NCBI GenBank assembly: GCA_024699855.1
Contig: JAMPIQ010000001.1
Span: 17,422,001-17,486,000, forward strand
DNA: 64,000 nt
DNA from: Aphelenchoides besseyi
Lineage: Eukaryota > Nematoda > Chromadorea > Rhabditida > Aphelenchoididae
Direction: 5' to 3'
The notes below the pieces were generated by a model. That model was not told the origin of the DNA. It ran no database searches and saw only the letters and a list, made by a program, of their open reading frames with translations. The first letter of the stretch is position 1; each line of letters starts with the position of its first letter. Positions 22,901 to 33,990 of this stretch are shown here, piece by piece. Both the position numbers and the translations under genes were made by a program.

Positions 22901-23246
22901 GCGAAACACTTGTAAGGAACTTCAATTGCTTTTGCTACAGCTCTCGACTTTCAGAGAAGAATGGTTTCGAACATTTGGGATTTGTGCCTTTCCGGGCTGT
23001 GAACATTTGTGTGTTCCGGTGGAGGCATTTGAAACCGAAGAACCGCCAGAACCTTCTCAAACATCCGATGGTGTAGCGGTGACCAACAAACTTCTGTTCA
23101 GTGGGAACAACGTCTATGTTGATGCCGATGAGAACGAGTACTACAGGGCTGAAGACGGTGAAATCAAACCGCTTCCCGATCTGTTTCCGAATTCGTTCTC
23201 TCGACCTCTGAAGCGACGAACTAACAAGTATTCAATAGACTTATGA
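19908..23246 (+). CDS. WDR24: WDR24-like GATOR2 subunit (WD40 repeats plus C-terminal zinc ribbon/RING)
   Basis: ATG at 19908 (MTETDNDQSVY); an in-frame ATG at 19839 would add a hydrophobic leader not expected for this family. The N-terminal half has WD40 repeats (LFVSGSRDATLWLHDY, YFVTGDDSGTVRFWDL, LLLTGGLDRFVRVIEL, FVSCGRDRKLILH type strands). The middle has HITKKLGNYHLAYTW and an acidic Ser-rich linker. A helical segment (CFILGKLAIDLFGEDQV) precedes a zinc ribbon (FFCANC..SCEKCGTSF) and a RING-like module CDHACKGLF, CNECGHGGHAKHL, FPGCEHLC. WDR24 with MIOS, WDR59, SEH1 and SEC13 forms GATOR2, which relays amino-acid sufficiency to mTORC1 at the lysosome. The chain extends about 75 residues beyond the RING. 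WDR59 is the main alternative, but the GHGGH/PGCEHLC pattern fits WDR24 better. Confidence 0.82.
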
Positions 23247-23271
23247 TTTCTTTGATAACTCACGGGTTGTA

Positions 23272-23277
23272 AATAAA
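23272..23277 (+). promoter_or_regulatory. Poly(A) signal of the WDR24 gene
   Basis: AATAAA 26 bp after the stop codon. It sits just before the 3' end of the convergent galactosyltransferase gene. Confidence 0.6.
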
Positions 23278-23298
23278 AGTTTAATGTTTTAAACGAAA

Positions 23299-24585
23299 TC
23301 AAAAATGTTCACAATTAATGCGATTCGTTTGATTCATAGCGAAATGAGCTCTGGAGAAGTTGGAATGATCTCCGACCAAGTGGAAACTGAACGCTCGTGG
23401 CTGTCCGTTCAAACATCCGAACTTTGCATTGTGTCGTTGAAGTGCGAAACCGTCAATGTTCCGACGTTCGATTCCCGCCTTGATTGCCAAAAGACCGCTG
23501 AATATCAGATCTTCGGGCATTGTTCGTGCATTGGCAGAATGATAGAAACGATAATCGTCCAGTTGATCCAACAGTTTTTCTGAATACTCTATCGATCAAA
23601 TTATTCCTACTGACCACTTACTTGGCGTCTCTCGACCAACGAAAACGTACGTCTCGCCAAAACAATACAGTGGATAGAAGTCGGCAGCGTAAACGAATCG
23701 TGGAATTCGCCATTTGCTCGTCCACTCACGAATCACCGTCGTGTTATCTTCGCAGTGTCCGGCAATGATGTTTTCGTCCTCTGAAACTTTTCGTTAACCG
23801 CAGAATACATTCACTTACCATCAAATGAGTCGCAAAGATCTTCCAGATTGGTCACGTTGAGAACGTTGTCGCTGTCAACTTTGACGACACATTTGGCTGC
23901 TGGGTAATGAGTTTGAGCAAACAAGAACATGGCCAACGTTTTCAACGAGAGATTGTAATAGTTCTCAACAATTGAGGTTAAGATGAGATCGTTGAAGAAG
24001 AGTTGCTCCATTTTAAGCTCCGTATTCTAAACAAACAGACGGGTTAGCTAATGAATACGAACGTACGTTGTGACGACTCAAACCGACAAGGAAAACCAGT
24101 TCGGTTGAGTTTTTTCGTTTCAATTTGTGGCCCCAGTCTTCGCGAATCAGTTGTCGTTGCGTGGAGTCGTCTACATCGGAGATCACGACGATCAACATTT
24201 TCGTTTTCAAATTCGTTTCTCCGACAAATTCGAAGTTAGGCGGAGGTTGGAAAGCGACGTCATCGGCTGAAAACCGGCCGATTAAGAGCTTGACAAGAAA
24301 CTTACGATCCAGAAACGGAGTGATTGAAAAGTAGTGATAGAGTGGATAGAGTGCAACGATGGAGAAGCATAAGAAGATAAAAATTAAGAGAAGTGACCGG
24401 CCCGACGGAAGAAGCGATTGCCATTGGAGATGCGGGAACTTGTCTTTGAGTCGTCGATTCCAGGATTCGATTCTCAGATGACAATCGTTGTTGGTGTCGA
24501 AAGCGATCAGTTCCAAGTCGAGAGCGTGGAACGAAGTTGATGGCGAAATTGACGATCGTTCTCGAATTTGCATTTTCGAATTCAT
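23299..24585 (-). CDS. Beta-1,3-galactosyltransferase family (GT31) type II membrane enzyme
   Basis: Most likely start MNSKMQIRERS at 24585; an upstream exon is possible. A cytosolic N-terminus precedes one membrane anchor (LLLIFIFLCFSIVALYPLY), then the GT31 blocks: MLIVVISDVDDSTQRQLIRE followed by DWG; LVFLVGL; NDLILTSIVENYYNLSLKTL; the metal-binding VKVDSDN (DxD motif as DSD); YAADFYPLYCFGETYVF; and PEDLIFSGLLA. The stop is at 23299-23301. Enzymes of this family add Gal or GlcNAc in beta-1,3 linkage to glycoproteins, glycolipids or proteoglycan linkers in the Golgi. The acceptor cannot be predicted. The gene is convergent with WDR24, leaving about 50 bp between the stop codons. Confidence 0.85.
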
Positions 24586-25271
24586 CAGCCGATGTTCGTC
24601 GACATGTTCCGAAGGATCTGAAACCACAAGAATTAAAGTTTTCGAGGAAGAAGCGAAAAGAAGAAGGTTTCTGCAGAATCAAATCTTCTTGTTGCTCTCC
24701 GATCATCAACACTTTTGAGTCAAAAGAAGGAAACGTCTTCGGAAGTTCGAAACACAAAAACGAATTTGTTTGTTAACATTTCGAAAGCCAAATCCCCAGT
24801 CTTTCTCTTTGCTTTGTATCTCCACGAGCAACGGCGGCGAATTGTAATCGTCGAATTTTGCTCTTAACAACCGACGTGTTTACATTGGTTTCTGTTTATT
24901 CGGACCCGTTGAATCGAATCAAAATTCCGATTACGCAAAGAAACAGACGTCGATTGACGTGTTTGGGCCGCCAATTAGACGGACCAGTTGCTACCGTTGA
25001 GTTTGATTTACAATCGGAAGTCATGAAGGTGTGGAAGCTGCAAGTTTACGAGCGTCTGGTTCCCGAGCTCACCAGTTGCATGCGAAGTCTGCTGGCCATT
25101 CATGGTCAAGTACCGAGAGGATAATCGACGAAGACACAAGTGCAATTCCATCTGTTACTCATTACAAAACAACTTTGCTTTGTGTGCCGCTCGTTTGTTG
25201 GATTAGAAGCGTCGGTGTTGTGCAATAGCATCGGGTTTACGTTCTCCGACATTCTACGGTCACTTAGAGGA
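24586..25271. other. Upstream of GT31; no firmly supported gene
   Basis: A plus-strand frame 24858-25124 (with FDLQSEVMKVWKLQVYERL and ELTSCMRSLLAIHGQV) looks protein-like but has no partner exons. The sequence before the GT31 start contains another open minus-strand stretch (VLMIGEQQEDLILQ). Confidence 0.3.
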
Positions 25272-25985
25272 TCAATTGGAGTGTGGAAGCGGAGTGTAAT
25301 CTTGCAAAAACTGTCGAATGTGACCTCCCGTGTCTGCAGATAACTCGCAGCCACCGGCGAACACGTGCGTCATGAATGTCCACTTGGTGTTTGGCACGAA
25401 GGAGCACGAACGATCAGCCACCCAAATCGTTTTTATGAGCTGAACGGCGACATCAAGAACTTTGAAGCAGCTGCGTCTTTTCGTTGTTGTTTCGGAGGTG
25501 AAAGTTCGCAGCGATCTCATCGTGATTATGAACACAAGAGAGCGACGGAAACGTGTGGTCGGAGTGAACGTGCAAAAGTTTCGAACAAAAATTGAACGAC
25601 ATCGTGACATTCACAGTCGACTTGGAAATGTCAAGAGTTGAGGGTTCATGCAAATTTACGGAAACTTTTTTTCAACCATCGATCGAACAGCAGCTGTCCG
25701 AATGAAGTGACCATTGGCGTCGGAGATCCTCTCGATTGCCGTCGTTTTTACACACCACATGCGATCCGCGCTGACTGATGGATCGTCGTCTTCAAGCAAC
25801 GCGGCCACAAACTTTTTGTGTGCCATAAAGTGCCGAGAATGTGAAGGGCCGATGCGCAGCCGGCGGACTCGTTCGTTATACCCGGTGATCGTCCGCAGTA
25901 AAGAAATGAAGGCGCCCCTTCCGATCGTTTCCAAGTTTTCCGGCTGATTTACAACGAAAAGTTGTTGGGACGTCCGCGCCGCCAT
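25272..25985 (-). CDS. Uncharacterised protein, two probable exons
   Basis: ATG at 25985 (MAARTSQQLFVVNQPENL) gives an open frame with RGAFISLLRTITGYNERVR and FVAALLEDDDPSVSADRMW, ending about 25660. A second block further down reads KVLDVAVQLIKTIWVADRS, FVPNTKWTFMTHVFAGGCEL and HIRQFLQDYTPLPHSN before TGA near 25272. A splice from MVEKK with a GTTTCCG donor is possible but not decisive. Composition is protein-like; the family is not recognised. Confidence 0.35.
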
Positions 25986-27395
25986 TTTTCTTCTTCGTTT
26001 CGACGACGCTGGGAATTGGCAACCAGTGAGGGCGGAGTTCGCAGGCTCATGCGTTTACGGTACTTCGTTTCTCGTTGTTATCCGCATGGAACGTCGGAAA
26101 TCTCATCGAACGTTCGGACCTCTTCGCCACCGGGTGTGCCAACGAGTACCACGACGGATCAACGAACGTCTCCGCGTCTCTTCGGGCGCACAAAAGACGT
26201 GTGAAGTTGCGCGGTTCAAAAACGCAAGAAGAAAAGAACGTTCGCTCACGCAACGGCCAAAAACATTCGCGGATCTCCGGTTCGTTTTTGTGTGCGAACT
26301 TTTTCGGACCGCACAAAAATTTTGCGCGCGATTTCGAACAAAATATTTTTGCCATTTCGTGTGTGGCGGAATCGTCGAACACCTGGCATCATTATCGTAT
26401 GTGGGTGGGCCTGTGAATTTCTGTGGTTGAGAGTTTTTACAACAAAAATTTTTGGTTCCATAATCCCAACGCGTCGTTTGCCGCATGCAAAAATCGTCCG
26501 CTCGATTCGAAATAAACAAAAACGGGAAACGCGGCTTCGCCAATTGCCGACGCTTCTAACACATGACAAAGGAACTGGGAAATTTATCTTTTCGTTTCCA
26601 CTTTCTCTCATTTGACGACGTTTTGCGCGGCGCCGTCGTGTCCAATTGAAACTTTTTTTCTTCTTGTAAGCAAATCGACTGACATCGACGTCCTCTTTTT
26701 CCTCCATTCATGACGCATAATCAAAGTGTGGACGTCGTTTGCGTTTTTCTGCGCATTTGAAACTCGGCGACACGTGCGGCAGATGGGTTCCGTTGACATC
26801 GACGGGAATTTGAAATTTGGTTTTTTCGATCATGATTATCTTTCGCTCAAATCCGCGATCGACAAGAAAAAACTCGTACCGTAGCGCGTCCGAGTCGAAT
26901 CGTAAAGTCGCGCCATGCGTTCTATTGGTCGGTCTCGATGGACGGCATTTCGGCGGGGGGCGGAGCGTGAAGGAGCGACATGCGCACGTCTGGCGACCAT
27001 TCGAGAGTTTCGACGACCGGCGAAGATGTCGACCGATGAAGTTGTCCGACTTCATGAGATCCACTGGCGATCATGTTTCTAATTTTAGGATTCCTGAGGG
27101 CTGGTGGTGCTGGTTGATTTTCACGTTCCTTTGCAACCGCGGCCCCGCCGATCACACGCGTGTTGGCCGAAGATCGTTCTCAGACGTTCCACTTTTCGAA
27201 ATTTCGGGCTGCAAACTCAAGTTCTGTTGTGACTCACGACAAACAGGCGCTCTTTGAACTCGTCCTCTGGGGCCGTTTCGTGTGCGTGATTTCCCTCAAG
27301 TTCATGGGAGTTGTTTTTGTCGTCAACGGCATCGTGATTGATGTTTTGATCGGGAATGTTTTTGAACCGGAAGATTATGAAACTTTTCAGTGGTG
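25986..27395. other. Stop-poor, CG-rich stretch; probable 5' region of the zinc-finger gene
   Basis: Between about 25.9 and 27.3 kb nearly every frame on both strands is open for 80-150 codons and CpG-containing words are frequent, unlike the AT-richer flanks. No domain is visible in any frame. A TTTTCAG acceptor at 27390 just before the zinc-finger ATG indicates that at least one 5' exon lies in this stretch. Confidence 0.45.
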
Positions 27396-29529
27396 ATGCC
27401 CGAGGGCGATTGTTATTTCATTTGCAACGAGTGTCCGGCCAGTTTCCCGTCCATGGACGCGTTGACCGCTCATTTGCCGAATCACATTGTTGAAGTGACG
27501 TTGAAGGTAAGCGATTGGAAGTCTTTGGGATTAAAGGGCAGTCTGTGTTCCCCCCTAGTGAATCATCGTGGGCGTTCATTTCCGTTACAATTCGATTTGT
27601 TTTGATTTGTTTTTAACGAAAATCTCACGCGCACTTGAACTCTCCTTGACCGCCCACCGCCTTCGACGTTGTCGTCAAGCGCTTACGGTTGGTCGGAGAG
27701 GTTGTTTTGCATAAACATTCTCGACTTTATGTGGCCAACTCAAAAACAATTCCTATCGGCCACGCCTTTCAACCGTTGCTGCGCATTGGTCAACTTAGCC
27801 TCGAGGCGTTCGAGCGAACTGACGGAACGCGGCTGTCGGAAGGAATCGAACTCCCGACTGGCACTCGCCGTCACGCTTCTTGGCCTCTCCAACAAGCTGT
27901 TGGAAGGGAGGCTCCGCCTTTCGAAATGCCGCAAGACACAAACCGTGAGCTTCGAACTCGCCATTTGGGTCTTGAGATCAATCAGCGCGTGCTCTCGCGA
28001 ATTTTCGTTCCGACCTCAACAGACGTGTTGTTTCAGAAACCGTTAATGGACGATCAACTGAGTATCGGAAGCGGATCGCCGAGCAGTTCGGCCGCCGATT
28101 CGGCCATCTCGATGAACGCCTCCGAATCGTATCGTTGTCGATCGTGTGCGCGAGAGTTCGAAACGAGTGATAAGCTGAACGTTCATTTGACTCACACTCA
28201 TCGTGTCAAACCCCAATATGACTGCAAAATCTGTGATAAGGTGTTTGCGGTAAGACGGGAGTTGAGTACGCATAAACGAGTACACAGCGGTGAACAACCT
28301 CTTCAATGTAAGAAGTGTGATAAACAGTTTGGAACTCGACAACTTCTGAAGAAACACGAAATGTGGCATACGGGAAAACGCTCTCACGTCTGCAGTCATT
28401 GTGGAAAAGGTTTCTTTCAAGTGAGATTGAAGTCGGAAATCGACTATAGCAACTTGTATTTTTTTCAGAAAGGTCATCTCACTCAACATCTGATGATTCA
28501 TCGTGGTTCGCGTCCCTTCGCATGTACGTTGTGCGAAAAAACGTTCATCTTCAAATTCGATCTCAATCGGCATATGAAAATTCACGCCGAACGTGGTTTC
28601 GGGTGTTCTCTTTGTTCGAAGTCGTTTTCCACACGATTGGATTTGGACGAACATGTTTGCAAGAAAGTGAACCGGTTGGTTGACTTTTGTTTCACATCAT
28701 CTAATCGAGACTTCAGAAGTCAGAAACCGGTGAATGAAACCGCCAACCTTTCGAGTCCTACCTGCAATGCAACCGTTTCGATTAGTCCCGAACTGAAACG
28801 TGAAGCTCCCGCCATCGATCAACCGACTCTCAATCCTGAGCATGTCGCTCAAATGGCTCAAGCGTTGCTGGCTCAGCAACAACAACAACGCGTATTCGCC
28901 GCTCTCATTGCTTGCCAACAACAGAACAACAATCTGTCACCGATTCAATTGAACTTTCTGATGCAACAACGTCAAGCACTTCAGCAGCTTCAATCGCCTT
29001 TCGCTCAGTTTTGTCCCAACACGTTGCCGCACAACTTTGATACCACACCATCGCCGGCAACAGCCGAAGAGCCGCCAACAATGAATTCGAACCAATTTCG
29101 ACCGTTGGACTTGCCGACAACGAATCCAACGGCAATACGTCCGACTGATGACCACTACGAGAGTGCAACATCTTCGTCTTGTGCTTCCAGGTATTTTGAT
29201 TTTAACAACACAACGAAGTTCGAGATTTCAGTCCACGCAAAGTTTCGCCAATGAATCCGACGGCCAGTACGACGATTGACATCGCGAATTTCGGTTTGTC
29301 GACGATCATCGATGGATTCAAAAGTCCAATCGCCGGTTTTCGACCGAATCCGTGCAACGAATGCGGCGAAATGCGCTCCAAATGTTCGACAGTCGAACGC
29401 GAGTTGTCAGAAGCACACGAAGAGATTGGACGTTTGAAGGAACTCATCGGTCGTTTGGGCTCAATCACCGGCGCCATGTTCACCGGCGGTTGTGTTTCGA
29501 CGGCTGGCAAGTTCGGACAATCGATTTGA
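27396..29529 (+). CDS. C2H2 zinc-finger transcription factor with Gln-rich middle and C-terminal coiled coil
   Basis: The first exon (ATG 27396) holds a finger: FICNECPASFPSMDALTAHL. A long intron (about 27508-28036, 530 bp, ten times the local norm) leads to KPLMDDQLSIGSGSPSSSAA and fingers YRCRSCAREFETSDKLNVHL, YDCKICDKVFAVRRELSTHK, LQCKKCDKQFGTRQLLKKHE, HVCSHCGKGFF/QKGHLTQHL, FACTLCEKTFIFKFDLNRHM and a last FGCSLCSKSF...HVC. TGEKP-like linkers are present in part. A Gln-rich segment (28850-29010) and a Pro/Thr/Asn-rich region follow. The end is CNECGEMRSKCSTVERELSE, a short coiled coil and GRLGSITGAMF. Introns after the fingers are 40-60 bp. Nuclear DNA binding is expected; I cannot assign an orthologue. 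Confidence 0.85.
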
Positions 29530-31204
29530 TTCTCAGCTTCCTATTTATTCATAACTTTATTTTGTCTGACTTCCCGCTGTGCGTCCTGAATCTCGACACC
29601 TCTCTCGTTAGCTGCTTATCGCAAACAAATTCCATTGAATGTCGTTGCGCAACCACCACTCGCAACCAAAGTGTTCTTCGACTTGTTGACCACATTGTTT
29701 TGCAGCGAACACAAACACCCGAGTTGACCTCTTCGACGAGTGTGTTTGAAGGATTCTCATTACAACGTCTTCTTTCTCGGCATGGTGCTAAAAACTTTTC
29801 TTGCTTCCTGTTTACTCATCCTATTGTTGTAATTCGATTTTGTTCCTATTACCGTATACTCCTTTTGTTCGTAATGTAAATATACCCGACTCATCATTCC
29901 AATGCCATTTATCTTGCGATCTTCGTCTCCGTAGTCCTCTTTTCCCGCCATTCAATGGTCTCATGTTCATCGATTGTGTAGACCGTTAACAGTTTATATT
30001 TTCATCCCGTTTGTACTCGACCCTGTTGACTTCCGTTAAACTATTTTCTGTCAATAAACAACAATACTCACCGCAAATTCTCAGAGTGTTTTTTGGCGAC
30101 CAGACGATGGTCCTTTAGCGGTCAATCTTTTTGATCAACTTCTGAGTGTGTGATCTTTCCGTTCGCCGACAAAAGCGAACGGAAGTGAAACCGGGCGGCG
30201 GATTTGTTGTCATTCGATCGGTCTACACGTGCCGCCGGTTGAATGCGAAGAAACTGAAGAGTCGAGGAGCATGCCGAGAGTCCTTCGATCACGCACACTC
30301 GTTGATTCGAGAGCTCATTTGGCTTCGAAAAACTGGCTTCGGACCTCCGAGAGTGGTCCGCGTGCTCTCGAAACGGTTTGTTTTTGGACGGGAGACCACA
30401 CTTCAGTTTGCGGTCAACGGTCATCGTACATGAACTACACACACCTTAGCGATTGGCACGACGAAAAAGGAAACGGTAAATGTTTTCGAAAACCAAACGC
30501 CGACATTTCCCAACGACGGAACTCGATTGAAAGTGTAAAGAAGTGTGTGAAAATCGGAGAGAAATTCGTTTTTGTTCTTTCGACGTACCGCCAACGTTTA
30601 ACATCCGATTGAGTTTGATTGCTCATCAGTCATCTCTTCTCCTGGGTTTGGGATTAAACGGCAATTGGGGGGATGACAAACACGAAGGTCGTGTCCGGTT
30701 GTGGCGACGGTAGTTAATCTCCACGAACGTCAAGCAGCTCAACAACATGCCGTTCAACAGGTTCGATCGAATTTGCCATTTGGATTAGAAAGCGGGAAAT
30801 CGGAGAGGTCGCCGTTTCCGTTCGCGCCCCAAACCTCACGGTCTGGTTCATGAGTCTGTGGTGTTTGTCAATACGCTTCGTTTGCTTAACGGAAGTTGCA
30901 AGTTCGAGTAGCGAGGGAAACAATTGGCAATCAAACAAACAGAAGAGAAAGGAACGACAACTTTGTTAATAAAATTATCGAACAAACTTCAACGATCACT
31001 CTTCGAACTATCGCAGACAAAAGTTTGAGCGATCAAACCCATCGGGTTGAGCTCTCAATTTTCGGTCTCGCACCGTACAAAAAAACTACTCTCCCGCCCT
31101 CTTCACGCACGTCCTCAGCGTTCTCGTTTCCGCCAGTCGACGGTAACTACTTCTGAAACGGAACTACGCACGGTCCTCGGTTATTTTTGTGGCTGAGAAT
31201 TCAG
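29530..31204. other. 3' UTR and intergenic region
   Basis: Pyrimidine-rich sequence after the zinc-finger stop, AATAAA near 30053, then a CG-richer stretch (30150-30620) with overlapping open frames on both strands that I take as background. The last 300 bp are the probable promoter of the F-box gene. Confidence 0.4.
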
Positions 31205-32139
31205 ATGCTCGTGGAACCCGAAATGTCAATCGCCTCGCGGCGTTTCGTCGAAGAGCTGAAACAACTCCAACGGATCTTTGTGTCGAAGGTGGGCGGGAGT
31301 TTCTTTTTCGCGTCGATCTAATGCTGAAGCGGAAACAATTGGTTTAGTTTTCAGTGTTCGAACTGTGAGCTAAATGAGGAACAATCGACGACGATTCTGT
31401 TGTCCCAATTTCCAACTGAACTCCTTCTCCAGATCTTCTCTCACGTCTCACCAACCGATTTGGCTTCGATCGGACAAGTTTGCCGTCGATTCACTGAGAT
31501 TTGCAACGTTCATCGACAATCGTTGGCTCGTGTGCCAGTGACCACTCTCGCCGTTCGCTACGGTCAATGGCGTGATGTTTTAAAGGATCGACGACGCAAA
31601 GATTGTAGTAAGTTTGTTGACTCTTAATCTCGATTATTCTCCTTTTCTAAGACAATTTACTCACGTATCGTGTGAGCAATGGAATTCGAACTCAATCAAA
31701 ACGAGGTTACCGCCGCAACTTCCTTTTCGGTTCAACACCTCAACCGGTTCCGTTTGACACCGTTTTGCGAAACTGCAGGTTTGAGGTTGGTGGACGAATG
31801 TAACATCGAACTTTGTAACATTTCAATTTCCAGACCACGTTGATTACGGTCGAGATGTTGAATGGCGAAATGCAAACGGCGCTTCGATTAAACACCTTGG
31901 ACTCAACCTACGTTTACATCGACTTCTCGCATCATTCGCTTCACGTCCATTCAATACTCCGCTACCTTCCGACTCTGGCCGTTGACTTGAACTCGAATCC
32001 ACAAATTCAGAACGTTGATCTCATTTTCCGATCAACATCAAACGTGGACGAATGCAAACTCGAAAAGACGATCAGTTCGAACATCCAATCGAAACGGGTT
32101 TCAGTTCTGTTCGTCGAGATGATCACAAAGTATAGTTAA
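31205..32139 (+). CDS. F-box protein
   Basis: ATG 31205 (MLVEPEMSIASRRF), then an intron with a GTGGGCG donor, and CSNCELNEEQ followed by the F-box LSQFPTELLLQIFSHVSPTD / LASIGQVCRRFTEICN. Two more exons follow, with NLLTYRVSNGIRTQSKRGY and TTLITVEMLNGEMQTALRLN, ending at TAG 32137-32139. F-box proteins bind SKP1 and bring substrates to SCF ubiquitin ligases. The C-terminal half may be a small beta-rich substrate domain but shows no WD40, LRR or Kelch repeats. Nematodes have large F-box families, so orthology is not assigned. Confidence 0.75.
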
Positions 32140-32290
32140 AAGAAGTCGAGATTCTGTTCGTTTAGATTCTGACGAATAAACTTTCTTTCCGCTGGTTTAT
32201 TCGATCAGATTCGTTCGTTTCGAACTACAATGTTTTCTATACAAGAGTAAACACAATGGCACGAGATAAATACACGATTCGTAAGCTCAT

Positions 32291-33043
32291 TCAAGTTCTT
32301 TGTCATCGGGATTATGATCGGGATGCGTGAGGATTTCGCCCATTTCGCTGATCATCGTTTCGTCGTGCGGTTTGAATTTCGGATGAATCGAGCGATTGGG
32401 TTCCCGATCGGTTGGCAGTTTCGTTGTGGTTTCGGTCGTTGATGGCAACGAGTGTTGGTCGTCGAGTACAATGATTCCAAGATCGTGCGAATTTGGAGCG
32501 AAGGTGTCGAATTCCGGAAATCTGAAGTTTGAATTAGAATTCGAGAGTATAAGGTAGTTCGCTTACTTGATGGTTTCGCCCTTGGGTGAATTGCAATAGT
32601 GTTTGATGGTGACGTATGGATCTGGTAGATTTGGGACTCCCGGAAGCCAATTGAACTGAAAATATCGTTTGATCGTTTTGCTGGATCTGAACTCACGTCA
32701 TCACCGCACCCATCAAGATGGAACTTTCCATCTGAAATCAGCGAGATTAGAGAGATTAGCATAGAGTATCGAACCGGAATCCGTAAATGTCACTCCCATT
32801 TGATCGTCCGGATCGATGGCCTGGAAGATCGAGAAGCCATCTTTGTCGTAGACTCGGACCTAAAGGCCGGGAATTAAAAAGTGGACAAAATTTTGCAGAA
32901 ACCTCAACGTTCATGTGATTCTTCTCGTTTCTATTGCACCGAAGAACTCCGGTGACCCAAACGCACTTGTGAGTGGCGATTGTTTGGTGCAAGAAGCTGA
33001 GACACATGACGAAAAGAAGCAAAGAATGGATTCGGAAGTGCAT
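32291..33043 (-). CDS. Transthyretin-like (TTL) secreted protein, first of two
   Basis: ATG 33043 with signal peptide MHFRIHSLLLFVMCLSFLHQ, then KCVWVTGVLRC, MNVEV/RVYDKD, DDQMGVTFTDS, DGKFHLDGCGDD, and LPDPYVTIKHYCN: the TTL/DUF290 fold with its early beta strands, TD-x-x-G-x-F block and I-x-H-x-C. Exons are separated by four introns of about 41-65 bp. The C-terminal exon adds an acidic, Pro-rich tail and ends at 32291-32293. TTL proteins are nematode-expanded extracellular proteins (for example TTR-52, a bridging molecule for apoptotic-cell recognition). The ligand here is unknown. A second TTL gene lies 0.95 kb upstream on the same strand. Confidence 0.85.
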
Positions 33044-33990
33044 TTTGATTCTGAAAAACTCAAGAAAAAGTTGGAAAAACGCGAAGAAAAACGTTCGAGC
33101 GGAACGTGACCTTCGACGAGGACCCCGGAAAGGTGAACGAGACCAATTAGTTAGATGGGGCGATTATTGAGCGTGAGGTCCGCGACTCACAGAAATCATG
33201 CGCGAAAACACAGACGTTTTTAATCGAAAAAAGCTTCCAAAAACCGCGATAGTTGATTTCCAGTTGGAGAGAGGGCGCTGTGGAGAACACACACTACGAG
33301 CTGCAACGATCGGCGAGTTCTGTTGCGAAGGTGCGCATTTCCACTGCTGACTCATCGGCCTCCCGCCGCCAGAAGGATACGCGACGGTCTTTATCATGAC
33401 GCTGAAGATGACATTGAAGGAAAAGAGATGCAAGAATGTCCACGAGTCTTTTTTGGATGCCCAATGGCTGAGACGTCCGATTCGAACAACAATGGTGAGT
33501 TGTTTTCGATCGATTTTCTATCTCGCCATTGAGATTGACCGCGATTTCTGGGGCGAGATTGGGCGTTCTGATCGCAACAGACACGATGAAGCGGCGTTGA
33601 TCGGCGCGCGGATAAGTTCGATAATCCGAACGGGGAAGGAAGAACGTTGTTGGTCGTGAACAATCGGTTTGCAACAACGAGACCTTCGAATGTCGGTCCC
33701 AAGACTTTAAAAACGAAATCGAATGACGAGGCGAATCGGCTGCTCGACAGCTGCGACTTTTTTTTGGTTTCCGAAATCGGCGGACCTTCGAAGGTCGGGA
33801 GTTTCGAAATTGACGTCATGCGAGATTATGACATCCGATCAAAACAGCGGTTCGAAGTTATTTTGACTTTATGGCACAAACAATCGTACATCAACGGTTG
33901 AAATTGAGAAATCTGTATAAGGTGGAAAAGTGACAATGAGTTGATATTAGCGGGAATTGAGGAGTTGAGAGTATTTACAGAGGGTAACCA
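33044..33990. other. Spacer between the two TTL genes
   Basis: Open frames occur on both strands (33396-33901 plus, 33294-33819 minus). None shows a domain or splice structure. The minus-strand frame overlaps the probable promoter of the downstream TTL gene. Confidence 0.35.

Noticed and set aside
26026..26707. Overlapping open frames of 100-150 codons on both strands
   Set aside because: All frames are open at once, which points to stop-poor composition. No frame has domains, splice structure or a plausible start.
33294..33901. Open frames on both strands between the TTL genes
   Set aside because: Neither strand shows a recognisable protein; they overlap the expected promoter.
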